This document shows, one piece after another, positions 47,515 through 58,491 of a DNA stretch of 64,000 bases. The notes under the pieces are model-generated. The model saw only the letters and a list, made by a program, of their open reading frames with translations. It was not told where the DNA came from and did not search any database. Source of the stretch: Krasilnikovozyma curviuscula (lineage: Eukaryota > Basidiomycota > Tremellomycetes > Cystofilobasidiales > Mrakiaceae); NCBI GenBank assembly GCA_014825775.1, contig MVAQ01000007.1, positions 124,001-188,000 of the forward strand, written 5' to 3'. A program made the translations under genes and the position numbers. Every line of letters starts with the position of its first letter. Positions within the stretch are counted from its first letter, which is position 1.

Positions 47515-48783
47515 ATGACATCCCAAATACATTCCACCATATTACAAAACATGGATGCTTCATATCCACGCTTGCCCTTGATGGCAACTAACACGAAGGG
47601 CATCTTCTCACTGCCCCCTGAATCGCTGTCTACAATTCTGGGTCTCTGCATAGTACCGTCATCAATATCCGGAGTCCAGGTCTTAATGACGTGTAAACTA
47701 TTCTTATGGTATGGCCTTCGCTACCTCTATATGTCAGTCACGCTAAAGTCTGGACAGGCAGCGTTGACTTTCTTTGCCTCTAGGCTGGAGAATATCTGCT
47801 TGAGCGAAAAGGGTAATGATGTGGTCCGTCAAAGCGCTTTAAGGAGTAGACTCTGCCCTATCAAGAGAAGTTGTGATGACTTCAGGAGGGATGCGTTGTT
47901 TAGTGTAAGAATGGGTTACGAATGGGTTAGTCCATTCCTTTTCCTACTGCTTTCTATCATCCAAAGATAAAAGTTATTGACTAATTTCTCATTTTTGCAG
48001 GTAAAATCAATATCGATCCACAAGAGTTTTGAAGATACAGATAGATTCTGGAACAGGATGACTAGCCATCCTCTTCCTGATTCAAGTCGAAGACCCACTC
48101 CAGACACTTCTTCCTTCCGCACCCACTTCTCTGATCAGCCCCACACTAATCTCCAATCCTTCCCCCGCCTAGAATCCCTACATATTGGCCTTAACTTGAC
48201 TCACATCCAGTATCGTTCCTTCATCTTCTCACTTGTAGGCGATTTCGTACCTACGACGGAACTAAGTTTCAGCTGGGGCGTCGTGCCTTTCATCAATCAC
48301 CATCGTACAACCAATATTCTAGCGCAGGTGCAGAGTTTGAAGGTTAGACGAGTCAAATACGCATATCACCTGCTGAGGCCGACTTTGGAAGAGGTCGATG
48401 AAGCCGGGACGCTTATGTCTAGTCCGGGTGGTGATGTTGATGATTCATCAGAGATACAGAGACAGAGAGAGATAGTAGGTAGCATCAAGAGGCTGACGAT
48501 TCTAGACTATTTCGTCCAAGTTTCAGATCAACATTTTGTGGACCCGGACTCTCTGGAGCGGATCACAATCTCTCTTGAGCAACACGAGTCTATTAGGAGA
48601 AAGTTGATATTGAAAGATATTCAACGGATAATGAAGGTGTATTGCGGTCTGGAGGAGCTGGTTCTTTGGGGAGAGGTGATGGATGAAGGATCGAAGATGG
48701 CCGTTGCGCTTCGCCAAGTTGCGCTTGAGTATGAAGAGCTAGGAAGGATCTTGTGGATTGGCGGAGGAAAGTTTGAAGTCTGA
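47515..48783 (+). CDS. F-box-like protein of unknown function, tandem copy 1
   Basis: Not a family I can name. Two exons joined at RMGYEW|VKSIS (intron about 47930-48000, donor GTTAGT, acceptor GCAG). The N-terminal part SLPPESLSTILGLCIV...LMTCKLFLWYGLRYLYMSV has the spacing of an F-box (LP-x-E-x3-IL, then a Leu-rich helix and a Lys-containing third helix). An F-box would link a substrate to SCF ligases. The rest is a mixed helix/strand region with FPRLESLHIGLNL, LSFSWGVVPFINHHRTTNIL, LTILDYFVQVS, ISLEQHESIRRKLILKDIQR and LEELVLWGEVMDEGSKMAVA. Leu-rich segments suggest a short repeat domain. The neighbour at 48959 is a clear paralog with the same intron. The start is uncertain: ATG 47515 is first, but in-frame ATGs closer to the F-box (MDASYPR, MATNTK) are possible. 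Confidence 0.72.
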
Positions 48784-48958
48784 TGAGTTACGTAAATAGT
48801 AATTGAGGATTGTACGAGAGCGCTGGGCATCACACAGTTGTGACTAAGATCATCTGCAAGTGACGCGGCCGCCACATGCTCGTGTGCTGCACCTGTAGAT
48901 CTTTTCTTTTTGAGTCAAAACTTCTAACCACCACCCATCGAAATTTTCAAAAGTCAGA
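48784..48958. other. short spacer between tandem paralogs
   Basis: 175 bp between the stop of copy 1 and the ATG of copy 2, in the same direction. It must hold the 3' end of one and the promoter of the next, or the two may share a transcript. Confidence 0.35.
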
Positions 48959-50163
48959 ATGGAGTTCAATCTCTCATTAGATGAACCAGCAGTAAGAAAC
49001 GTCTCGGCAACAAGTCTAACTTTCAAGCTTCCTACAGAACTCATCCCCATCATTCTCAGCTTCACCATCCGGCCATCGTCAAGTTCTGGGCTGGATATTC
49101 TTCTGACCAGTAAAGAATTTTTTTGGTCAGGCATTGAATACTTGTATGAAGAGATCAATATTCGGAGTCTGAAGGGAGCTAGAGCCTTCTTTGACGCGGA
49201 TGTACTGACCGTCAAGATTGTGGACGAAGAAAATCCTTTGGGTGATGGTAGTTACAGGACCAAGTTATACTCATCTCATAGAGAGCATCACAGTATTGGT
49301 GGGTGTTTTAGAGTAAGGATGGGGTATGAATGGGTAAGTTTTCCTACTCATAGCATTGCCTTTTCCCTTTCAAACCTGAGCAAATCCAATGGTACATTCT
49401 TCAGGTAAAATCCATCTCTTTTAGTAAGGGGTTTGAAGACATAGATGAATTCTGGGAACCTACTTGTCGCCCGCTTTTTGATGGCATCACGGATCAAGAA
49501 CAACAGCTCTATAATCGACAGTTATTTTTCGAACACCCAGCAATAACATTCCAGTCAGAAGTCACTTGTTTATTTCCTCGCCTAAGCTCTCTCGCCTTGG
49601 GTCTCGATCTCCGAGAGCCTCAGCATCGCGAGTTTATCTTCGAATTGATTGGCAGCTTCAACCCAACTCGAATCAAGTTTAGCTGGGGAAGCTGCAGATG
49701 GACCAACAATCATAGATCGACACATATTCTTCACAGTGTTCAACATTTGACGGTCAAATACCTTGACTCGTGCTTCGCAATACTGGACCCCGAACCACAC
49801 GACGGCGAACTCTTACATATATCAGAAACAGCAGCACATACCCCTTTGGCAAAAAACGTTATCACACTGACGATTATGGACTATTTTGTCGTTATCCAGC
49901 ATCATCTCACCCATCATGTCGATCCTCAACATGGCATTGTCTATCTCACAATGGAGCAACACGAATTGTTGAGGCGTCAGCTACTCTGGCAAGATATTTC
50001 GGAGCTTTTGAGAGTGTACTGTAGGCTTGAGAAGCTGATACTGTGGGGTGAAGCAGTGGAAGAGGAGTCGAAGATGGCAGTCGCGCTTAAACAAGTTGCG
50101 ACAGAGCACTACGAAGATTTTGGAAGATTATTATGGTTGGGTAACAAGAAGTTTGAGATTTAA
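48959..50163 (+). CDS. F-box-like protein of unknown function, tandem copy 2
   Basis: Paralog of the gene at 47515. ATG 48959 (MEFNLSLDEPAVRNVSATSL). The F-box-like region is KLPTELIPIILSFTIR...ILLTSKEFFWSGIEYLYEEI, aligning with copy 1 at the Leu/Pro and Lys/Phe/Trp positions. The intron lies at the same codon boundary, RMGYEW|VKSIS (donor GTAAGT near 49334, acceptor TTCAG). The C-terminal half reads FPRLSSLALGLDLREPQHRE, IKFSWGSCRWTNNHRSTHIL, LTIMDYFVVI, LTMEQHELLRRQLLWQDISE and LEKLILWGEAVEEESKMAVA, and ends NKKFEI. By eye the last 100 residues are about half identical between the copies, while the region after the F-box (before the intron) has diverged strongly. Stop TAA at 50161. Confidence 0.72.
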
Positions 50164-50684
50164 AATGGAGTTGAGGGTTTTTCCATGTGGGAGGAAAAGT
50201 GAAGTTGAGTTGAGATGAGGCTTTGAAAATTTCTCAGCTTGTGTTATGCAGTAATTAGCGAAATTCATTACAGCCCAACATCTATGTCCTATTCACTTGG
50301 GATATCGGTTGATATGTGATTTCATATGCCCTTTCATATTGGTGACCTCCTAGGTCGTGACTTCGAGCGCAAAGAGTGACAAATAAAAGAATGGGAAACG
50401 TTGTGCGCGCCGTCGTAGCGGTTTGTAGTCCGTTAATACGTCGCAGAATTTTCATGACAGTATGCCCATCCAGATGGTTGTTGTAAAACAGTTAAAAAAC
50501 GCAAGTTCTTAAAGGGGTGATATGCTGAAAGATGATACATTATGCTATGCAAAGTCCAATACGTTGGATGGGCAGACAGATCTCGATGAGATTAGCATCC
50601 GCTTAGAAACCCTTACCCCAGCTGTCAAAAAGACTATTAGCTGCTATTTGCAATACAAGAAATATGAAAGGGGGGTTGCTAAAC
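50164..50684. other. convergent intergenic region
   Basis: About 520 bp between stops of F-box-like copy 2 (plus) and the glycolipid transfer protein gene (minus). Contains G-rich patches near 50190-50215. No gene recognised. Confidence 0.3.
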
Positions 50685-51752
50685 TCACTTTCCTTCAGCG
50701 TAGAAAGCTTCGATGGTGACAATGATCTTTTCCAAAGCGGCAAGCCACTCGTTGAGCTCCTTGTCGACAATTTCAGGTGGGGAGCCAAGCTTGGGGTAGA
50801 AGTCCTTTCGGTATGGACAAGCCTTCATGGCCAACTGAAATGATCAAAATGGATGATAAGGGAAAACAGCGTCAGGTCGTGTCACAGAAGAGTTGTGGCT
50901 CATGTTGGAAAGAACTTAAACTCACGGAGAAGATTGGTCGAACAAGGAAGGAATGGTATTGCTTCAAGGTCTTGTCGTAGGAGTTGTTGAAAGAAACGGC
51001 GAGTTCTTCACTTGGGTTCGAAAGGTTGTTCCTGAGGCCCAAAGCGGTAAATTTCAATCCACTAGAGCCCAATTGGAAAACAACGAAAAATACGTCTTAG
51101 CATAGGGTTATCAATTGGAAGGTTTGCGGGGTCTGTGACTTGAAGGTGAGAAACCTTGCAGGTACCAACTAACCGAGTAAGCCAGAGGAGAGATTGAGTA
51201 GCTGGTCTGTTCTTATCGCCTGGCTTTCCCTCAGAAGCAACGAGCGACTGTAAGGTGTGGGTAGTCTTTCCAGAGGCAGCAAGGGCATCTCTGATTTTCT
51301 GTTTGGAACGAAGTATTCAAGCCATTGGACCCACGAGCGAACTGAAGTCAGCACTTTGTATCACGAGCGCTAGCAGCAGCTCCACTACGCGTACCTTGAT
51401 GTTACCGCCAAGGTCAGACTTCACCGGAGCGAAAGCAGCGTTTCCAAGGACGTCTGGAGGTTTGAGAAGCGAGCAGGATGGACGTGTGAGATGGGCGATA
51501 GTGAGAACAAATATCCAGCTCCACAGCTACACAAATCCATTCAGACTCACCGAAGATAGAGACCAGTCCATCAGAAGCATCACAGAACTTGGTGACATCG
51601 ATTCCACCTTCGGTTGGGACGTCTTGGAATTTCTGGAGTCACGCAGAGGCCCATTTAGTATCGCATAACATCAAAAATTGTCAGTCCAGCTCCAGGAAAA
51701 CACAATGGATCATTACATACAACAGCAACGGTCTCGAAGAATTCAGGCATTG
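50685..51752 (-). CDS. glycolipid transfer protein (GLTP/HET-C2 family)
   Basis: Small cytosolic protein that moves glycosphingolipids between membranes; HET-C2 of Podospora is the best-known fungal member. Minus strand, ATG 51752 (MPEFFETVAV), then KFQDVPTEGGIDVTKFCDAS, GLVSIFDVLG and FAPVKSDLGGNIKKI. The last contains the D-x3-N-x2-K glycolipid headgroup site. LLWLTR supplies the stacking Trp. After an intron come GLKFTALGLRNNLSNPSEEL and LKQYHSFLVRPIFS with the conserved His. The last exon gives MKACPYRKDFYPKLG and LNEWLAALEKIIVTIEAFYA. The stop at 50685 follows EGK directly, but AAAGTGAGT here also looks like a donor; splicing to TAG|C near 50643 would end the protein at EGNS. All headgroup residues are present. 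Confidence 0.9.
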
Positions 51753-51947
51753 TAAAGGGATGTAGACGATGGTCGTTGGGTGCCAGCCCGAATCTCGTCG
51801 AAATTCCCTTTTTGGACCAAGCCAACGTCTGGTGACTGGGCGTGGTTGCTTTCCGTGCTGCGTCGCCTTCAGTGTTGTTTTTCGTCAACCAACGACGACA
51901 ATTCCAAACCTCAAGATACTGCTGAATAGAACAGTAGTCTCCTCAGG
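51753..51947. promoter_or_regulatory. 195-bp divergent promoter of GLTP and BIR1
   Basis: The two start codons face outward. No TATA box or other known site recognised. Length is similar to the other divergent promoters in this window. Confidence 0.4.
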
Positions 51948-54086
51948 ATGGACATCTCGACGATGCATACCTTTGAGTCGAGGTTAGCTAGCTTCAACAA
52001 GATTTCAGCCTCCAAAAAGAACGGAATCAAGGCTCGACCTGCTTGGCCCTTGAAAGCGACTCAGTATCCTCTGATCACACCTGAGGCACTAGCTCACGCT
52101 GGATGGTACTATGCTTCAATATCGGGGAAAGGTGATGGAAGGGACCTGGTCCAGTGTTTTCTGTGTGAAAAACAGGTGGAAGGGTGGGAGAAGGACGATG
52201 ACCCGTTCAGAGAACACTACAGAAAACAAGGAGGCATCTGTGGTTGGGCTGATACCAAGTGTTGGATAGAAGGCGTGAGATGTGATGCTGAAGAGACAGA
52301 GGTTGATTTTAGGGACCTCCTCGAGTGAGTGTCACTCCTTCTTGGTGTTTGGCTAATTCCCAGCGTGACTAATTTTCCGAGCGAATACACTGACCATTCT
52401 TCTGCTTTTCGTTTACATCACAGGGCGCGATGTACCTCATCAGAAACAACACTGCCTCAATCCAAAGAATCATTCTCCTCGCGTCTGAAAACCTTTGGTG
52501 ACTGGTGGCCTCATGCTTCAACTTCGGGACCTTCAGCGTCAAATGTTCGTCCACTTCCTTTTCTAGTAATGGTTGGCATTCTTTGTGTACTGATCTTTTG
52601 TGTTTGTGTATTTTCCAGATGGCAAAAGCTGGGTTCATTGCTTCACCGACGTCTGATCTGCCTGATTCGGCAGTCTGCCTCTACTGTGACCTTTCGCTAG
52701 ACATGTGGGCGGAGGACGACGACCCAATGTGAGCGGCAGTGTCATAACACTATGTCTTTTCCTTTTAGTCTGAAAGAGGCTAATCCTTGAACTGCTGTCA
52801 GGCTTGAACACTCGACTCGATCACCTAGATGCGTCTTCTTCACCTCAACAACCACAACATCATCTCATTCTCACCATAATCACCGCACCAACACACTCAA
52901 TGCTTCCACCTCAACGACTACTGCTATCAAAGCCAAGTCCAAGGCTCCTTCTAGAAAGACCGCAACCTCAACAGTACATACCGAAGAGTACAATGACGAC
53001 GAAGAAGATGCCCCGCCAGTGAAGAAAGCAAGGTCGAAAGCAGCTACCAAGCCGGTCACAGCTCTCAGTGATGATGAGCCTGAAGGATCTGTTGTTGAGG
53101 CTGCTCCAAAAGCTAGAACGACAAGAGGTGGGAAAAAGGCGATCCAGCAGTCTGTTGCAAGGGGCATTGAGGAGGAGATTGGAGAGGGCGTGTCTGGGAG
53201 TCAGGAGAAGTCCACAGCTGCTCCAGCACCTAAAGTTGTGAAAAAAGGAAGACAGAAAACGAGTGCTGTTCCCGTTCCTGCTGTCGAACCGGTGACGACA
53301 GAAACGAAAGAAAAGGCTCAGGTGGAGGAAGTCGCAGTGGTCGTAGACGAGCTGGTGGTAGAGGAGCCCAAAATAGTGGTGAAAAAGTCCAAATCGGTGT
53401 CAGTTTCAGCACCATCTCGGACAGTAGCAGCAGCAGCCACCCAACAACGATCCAACATCCCAACCCCTACCAAACAACAACCTCCAAAGTCACGCCTCAT
53501 CCAATCTCTCCAAGCATCCCAACACAACGATTCCACAACACCAAAAGTGACACCACAAGGGTCGATTTCGTTCCCGCGACTGGGTGTTTCTCCTAAGGGT
53601 ACTCCAGGTGTGAAGGTGAAGGGTGACTTTAACGTCGCTGATAGGAACGACAGCTTGAGGAAGATGATCCAAACTGGCGCTCAAGCTGCTTCGGATGCTG
53701 TTCTCGCATGGGGATCACCACTTGCTTCTCCTTCAGCTGCAGTCAATCGACCCTCTCTGAAACCAATCTCCTCGACATCCTCGACCTCCCCCAACAAAAC
53801 CAAAGCAACTCTAGCCGATGCCTACAAATCACAACCGTCGACTACTTCCAACCGCAAACCTCAACCGTCCTCATCCAAGGAGACGGATGCCCCAGAATTA
53901 GAAGAGCAGCTTCCTGAGCTGGATGAGAAGGACTTGAACATGAAGGTTGAAGAATGGTTAAGGAGGGAACTCCAGCTGAGGTACGAAGAACTTAAGAAGG
54001 AAGGGGAAGAAAAGATCGAAGCCTTCAGGAAGGAAGCAGAGAAAGTGAGGATGGAGATTGAGAGGAACTTGATCATTGCCGACTAA
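51948..54086 (+). CDS. BIR1: two-BIR survivin-type protein (chromosomal passenger complex)
   Basis: Counterpart of survivin/Bir1/Cut17, which brings Aurora B kinase to centromeres by reading phosphorylated histone H3. ATG 51948 (MDISTMHTFESRLASFNKIS). BIR 1 has HAGWYYASISGKGDGRDLVQ, then CFLC, 16 residues, His, 7 residues and Cys in EHYRKQGGICGW. BIR 2 begins SRLKTFGDWWPH. After an intron it has KAGFIASP, CLYC, 16 residues, His in LEHSTRSPRC, 6 residues and Cys. Both have the CX2C...H...C zinc site. A long basic and acidic disordered region follows (KARSKAATK, SDDEPEGSV, SKSVSVSAPSR) with several Ser/Thr-Pro sites. The C-terminus is a charged coiled coil (EEWLRRELQLRYEELKKEGE) that probably binds INCENP. 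Stop TAA at 54084. Confidence 0.87.
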
Positions 54087-54656
54087 ATCTCTGTCGGGAT
54101 CTCTTCTGGACATTTACGCTTTTGTTTTTTTTTCCTCTCTTTCTGCTTCCTTGCGTCACCACCAACATCACTACCATACGTTTTTCATTGCATACTATGT
54201 TCTCTGTTTTATGTCTCAGTATACCCCAACGCACCGTTTCCTTCGCTTTGCCATCACTCTCGTCACTCCAAAACTCCTCCTCCTCGATCTTTTAGCTTAC
54301 TGCTTGGGATCTCTGGCTTCTTCTTACCCTCTCATTCTTGTATCTTCTTACTATTCATGATTCTTTTTTTATCCCTGTCGACCAGAATGATTCTGGTGAG
54401 CTCCTGCAATCAGTTGCGCACGTTGGTTTTCGAATTCGAGCTCGAGGTAAACAGGAGAATTCATCTGGAGTGCATCTCATTTGTAATGAAATCTTGGATT
54501 ATTGTTGTCGCTATCAACTCTTCCAGTTCAAAGTTAAAAACATCGAGTCACTCAGATTTCGAGTCATCGCCGCTGTCAAAAAGGGCCGTTTGCAGCACGG
54601 CAACTCAACCAATCTCTGACCAACACCTCCCAGTCAAGCATCTCCAACTTAGAACG
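54087..54656. other. intergenic region upstream of HIS5
   Basis: 570 bp between BIR1 and HIS5. C/T-rich early (54115-54300). The two Gcn4-like sites listed separately lie in the last 120 bp. Short open frames here have no features. Confidence 0.35.
54544..54566 (-). promoter_or_regulatory. paired Gcn4/CPC1-like sites upstream of HIS5
   Basis: Two identical CGAGTCA heptamers, at 54544-54550 and 54560-54566. On the minus strand each reads TGACTCG, one mismatch from the Gcn4 consensus TGACTCA, with the core TGACTC intact. They lie about 90-110 bp upstream of the HIS5 start codon. HIS5 is a classic target of general amino-acid control. The function is inference; the sites are seen. Confidence 0.45.
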
Positions 54657-56158
54657 ATGTCATCTCCTCAGTTCAGTCTCCAAAGCTGCATCAGGGCTAA
54701 TATCCTGAAGCTCCAACCATATGTCTGTGCTAGAGACGAATAGTGAATACTCGCCGTGTGTACAGTTTCAAGTAGGATTCTAAGCTGACCTGCCTTTCTT
54801 GCCTTACCTCGACAGCTCTGCAGGTGTGCTGTTAGATGCGAATGAGAATAGTCTGGGACATTCTATTCCTGTAAGCCTGGTCTCTGTCGCTGGTTTTTTT
54901 TAACGTGTGCCAAAGAGCGCTGCCTGACCAGCTGGTTTCCCTTCCCATTCATTTATCAATTTTCCCACCTCTCAACAGCTTGATTCAGCATCTCTTTCAG
55001 CATTCCCAGACTCAGTGATTGCCAACCTGAACAGATACCCTTCCCCAACCCACGACCCAATCAAAGACCTACTCTGTCCACTCAGAGGCGTGCCTTCCAA
55101 CGACTATATCTTCCTCGGTGTTGGATCAGATGAGATCATCGACTTGTTGATGAGAGTATCATGTACTCCTGGGCTGGAATCTGGCGATAAAATCATTACC
55201 ACCCCTCCAACTTACGGCATGTACGGTGTTACTGCTGCTGTTAATGATGTCGGTATCGTGAAGGTTCCTTTGAATGTTGAGGAAGGAAAGTTCGAGGTTG
55301 ATCTGCCAGCTGTAAGCCAATTCTTCTTCGGTCATATTGAGTATTACCATCACTAACTTCATGCTGTTCGCACTTGTTAGCTCGAAGCTGCAGTGAAGCA
55401 AACTCCAAATGCCAAGTTGATCTTCCTCTGCTCACCCGGCAACCCAACTGGAACTCTCATTCCTTTGGAAACTATCAGGAAAGTCTGCGAGAATCCAGAT
55501 TTTAGGGGACTTGTCGTTGTCGACGAAGCGTACATAGATTTCTCGCCAGAGGGTACCTCCGCTGTTGCACTCATCGAGGAGTTCTCGAACTTGGTCGTAA
55601 TGCAAACTTTGAGTAAAGGTTTCGGTTTGGCTGCTATCAGGTTTGTTTCTCCCTCCATATTGAAATCTTGAGACCTATGCTGACCAAGATCGCTCCCCTT
55701 CCATCAGACTTGGTATCTGTTTCGCACAACCACCTCTCATTCAAATCCTCAACAACACCAAAGCTCCTTACACTGTCTCAAGCACGACTGCCTACCTCGC
55801 CGAATCTGCTCTATCCGCACCAGCGCTCAAGCAAATGCGTGCCAACGTCGACACCTTGATCGCCAACCGAACGAATCTCATTACCGAGATTGTCAAGCTC
55901 CCCGGCATCGGCAAAGTTCTCGGAGGGAACGACGCCAACTTCATTTTGGTCCAGATTCTGAGCTCGGGTGCGGCTGCGAAGCCTGACTCTAAGAGGGCCA
56001 AGAAGGTGTACACTGCAATGGCGGAGGAAATGGGGGTTGTCGTCAGGTTCAGAGGCAGCGAGTTTGGCTGTGAAGGCTGTGTTAGAATTAGCATTGGGAG
56101 TGAGGAGGAATGTAAGACTGTGCTTGAGAAGCTGAGGTTGGCGCTAGAAAAGTACTAG
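54657..56158 (+). CDS. HIS5: histidinol-phosphate aminotransferase
   Basis: PLP enzyme of histidine biosynthesis that converts imidazole-acetol phosphate to histidinol phosphate. ATG 54657 (MSSPQFSLQSCIRANILKLQ). Exon 1 ends inside a Tyr codon (GAATA|GTGAAT), which hides what looks like a stop, and joins to form CARDEYSAGVLLDANENSLG. Next come LNRYPSPTHDPIKDLLCPLR, FLGVGSDEIIDLLMRV, TTPPTYGMYGV and LIFLCSPGNPTGTLIP. The PLP-binding core is VVVDEAYIDFS followed by VMQTLSKGFGLAAI, in which the Lys forms the Schiff base. After the final intron come RLGICFAQPPLIQILNNTKA, NDANFILVQI and FGCEGCVRISIGSEEE with the conserved Arg. Full length for the family. Stop at 56156. Confidence 0.95.
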
Positions 56159-56783
56159 GCTAGCTGGTGTGTAGGTGATGTTTTGTAAACAATCTTTTAG
56201 ACAGCTTATAGAAAAGCCGAAAAGGAGAATCTGTGTCCTTTGCTGTTGCCTTCTGGCTTGATAAATCTGAAAGAACTCCCTAGCCATGTCGTTTTCGCCT
56301 CGAGTCCATCTGGTTCGCCACATCACCTGAACGCTCATATTGTGACCTTGTGAGCTAGTGAAATACCGCACCTTCCATACTATTCTTTTCTTCTCAGTTT
56401 TACTCCCATTCTTGTGTATGGTGTGCAAGCTCTGGGTATTCACAACGCTTTTGTGAAGTGCCGCCACCAAGACAATAAGAAAAGGGGGTACGAAACGCCG
56501 CCACTTTGTTCTGCTCTCCCTCAGAAAGTCAGACATCTATCGATCGACGCTGTCAATCGCTTGTTCCCTTTCATCACACTTATAAAGCTATTTTCACCAT
56601 GCAGATCTCTTTTTTTTTTTTTATCGTCCAACCTTAGTCGAACTCTGTCCAATCCCTCTCTTCGAAGCTGCCTTTCCATTGAATAACACCTGAAGGACTC
56701 TGGATCACCATCTCAGTTTTGCATCAAGCTACGCAGCTACGATCCTGTTTTATCAGCTCAATTGTAAGCTGCCATATCAAGTC
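56159..56783. other. intergenic region
   Basis: About 625 bp between HIS5 and the disordered-protein gene. It contains a T-run near 56609-56621 and C/T-rich sequence typical of a fungal 5' region. No gene recognised. Confidence 0.35.
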
Positions 56784-58491
56784 ATGCCCAGCCCAAGTAA
56801 ATTGCCTCGTCTTTAGCCCTCGCCTTTCAGGTTGCTCACTCGCGCTATCTTCTTCTTCAGGCCCAACATCATCTACCCGACGCTCATCTTCATCCAGTAG
56901 ATCTCCTTCGAGGACTCTGAGTCTTTGGGAGGTATGCAAGGCGCCTTTTGAAGTCGAGCAGCGATTGGGCTCTGGACAAGATATCACAACGGCTGCGGTC
57001 TCTCGGAACCCGCAGGGGCTCTTCATGGGAGACTGCAGCGATTTGGATAATTGCGAAGAAGGCTTAGTAATGCGAAGGAGGTCGTGTGTGGACGAATTTG
57101 AGGTTGAGCTGTTCGAAGGTGAAGAGGTCTACGGGTCCCATGACGTTATATGCAACTCTCCACCGCTAGAACCCGAAGATCCTGCAGATAATCTTCTAGA
57201 TCACCTTTTCCCATCACTCCGCAGCGAAGCTGGTTTCGAATTTTTGCAGCCGCTCTCAAGATCCAACAGCATCAGGACGCCGTCTCCCCCTGCACCACCC
57301 CTGAAGGCAAACGCTCGCTTCGATCGCAGGAAGTTCGATTTCCCACTTCCAACTCTTCCACCACCAAGTTTACCTCTTCCAGCAATCCCAGATGAAATTA
57401 TACCACGGTCAGCGACGTCGACGTCCAGCTTCGACAGCCTCGAGTCAAACGTCTCCATCCCTGGCCTCTCAACTCTTTCCTCGTCTGAGGATGAGGTTCC
57501 AACTCCATATTTCACTCATATCCGCCTACCTGAAGTTCCCACGTCAATATCAGACGAATCTCTCCCAACATCACCACTGCAACCCGAATACGAAGACCGA
57601 TCGTTCCAAACAGCTTGGTTCGACTCGGATTCAGAAGATGAAGAATACCACGTACTCCCAACATCATACCCCAAGATATCTCGAATGAGGAAGGTTTCTG
57701 CCACAGTCGCTTTCCATCTCCCCGCCATGAAGTTGTTGTTATCTAGCTCACCACCGTTCCCAACTTCTCCTTCCAAGAGCGCTACTCGATTCGTTGCAAC
57801 AACACCTCTCCCTGCGGATATCTCATTAGGTTTGTCGAGAAAAGCTTCAGCATTGCTTGGAGTAGAATTTGTTCCTGTCATATCCCCAATCCCCGCGGGT
57901 ATTCGGCGGTCTTCAAAAGCTGGAAAAATATTGGGACTGGATGACGTCGTAGAGGTTGACAGAAGTAATGTGTTAGGAACTTCTTTGGGTGAAGGGCTGG
58001 TCAGAAGGTACTCGCTGCGGAACAGGCAAGGCGCGGTTGTTGATGTCGAGTCAACGAGCGGTTTTGGCTTCTTACACCCCCCAAGAGCAGCACCTCTTCC
58101 ACCAGCAACACCTAGTCATCGGAACCAAAAAGGGCGCTACCAACACACGTCCTCAATATCGAAGCTCGAGAGCACTCAGTGGTCGATTGCAAACACACCA
58201 TCAGAAAAGCCTTTAATCAACGCACCAAAGGTTCAATCTTCACCTGTTTTTCTCTCCATTCCACCACCACAATCCTCTTCAGCAGCAACAATACCTTCCA
58301 CCATAGGTAGTACAGCCCAGCATTTGTCAACGAATCCCGCTTCATCCACTGCTTCCACCATCTCCAGGTCTCTGACGGCATCACAGACGACAAGCGCGCG
58401 CTCTAGGACGTCGGGAGGTAGTAGTAGCTCTTCGAGGAGATTGCGTAGTAGAGGAAGCATTTTGGGAGTGTTTGCAGAGCAAGAAATGTGA
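56784..58491 (+). CDS. large disordered protein of unknown function with a repeated short LG motif
   Basis: I do not recognise this gene. A long open frame runs to TGA at 58489. The first in-frame ATG within it is at 57025 (MGDCSDLDNCEEG). I favour ATG 56784 (MPSPS) followed by a 34-nt intron (GTAAAT...TTTCAG), because this keeps the frame of the Ser-rich segment before 57025. The intron is unusually short, so the start is uncertain. Composition is Ser/Pro/Thr-rich with acidic patches (FEVELFEGEEV, SDSEDEEYH), a Pro-rich stretch (LPTLPPPSLPLPAIP) and many Ser-Pro sites. No membrane helix. A short motif occurs three times: RKASALLG (about 57838), SKAGKILG (about 57910) and RSRGSILG (about 58444). 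This suggests a multivalent docking or phosphorylation-controlled scaffold; function unknown. Confidence 0.6.
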
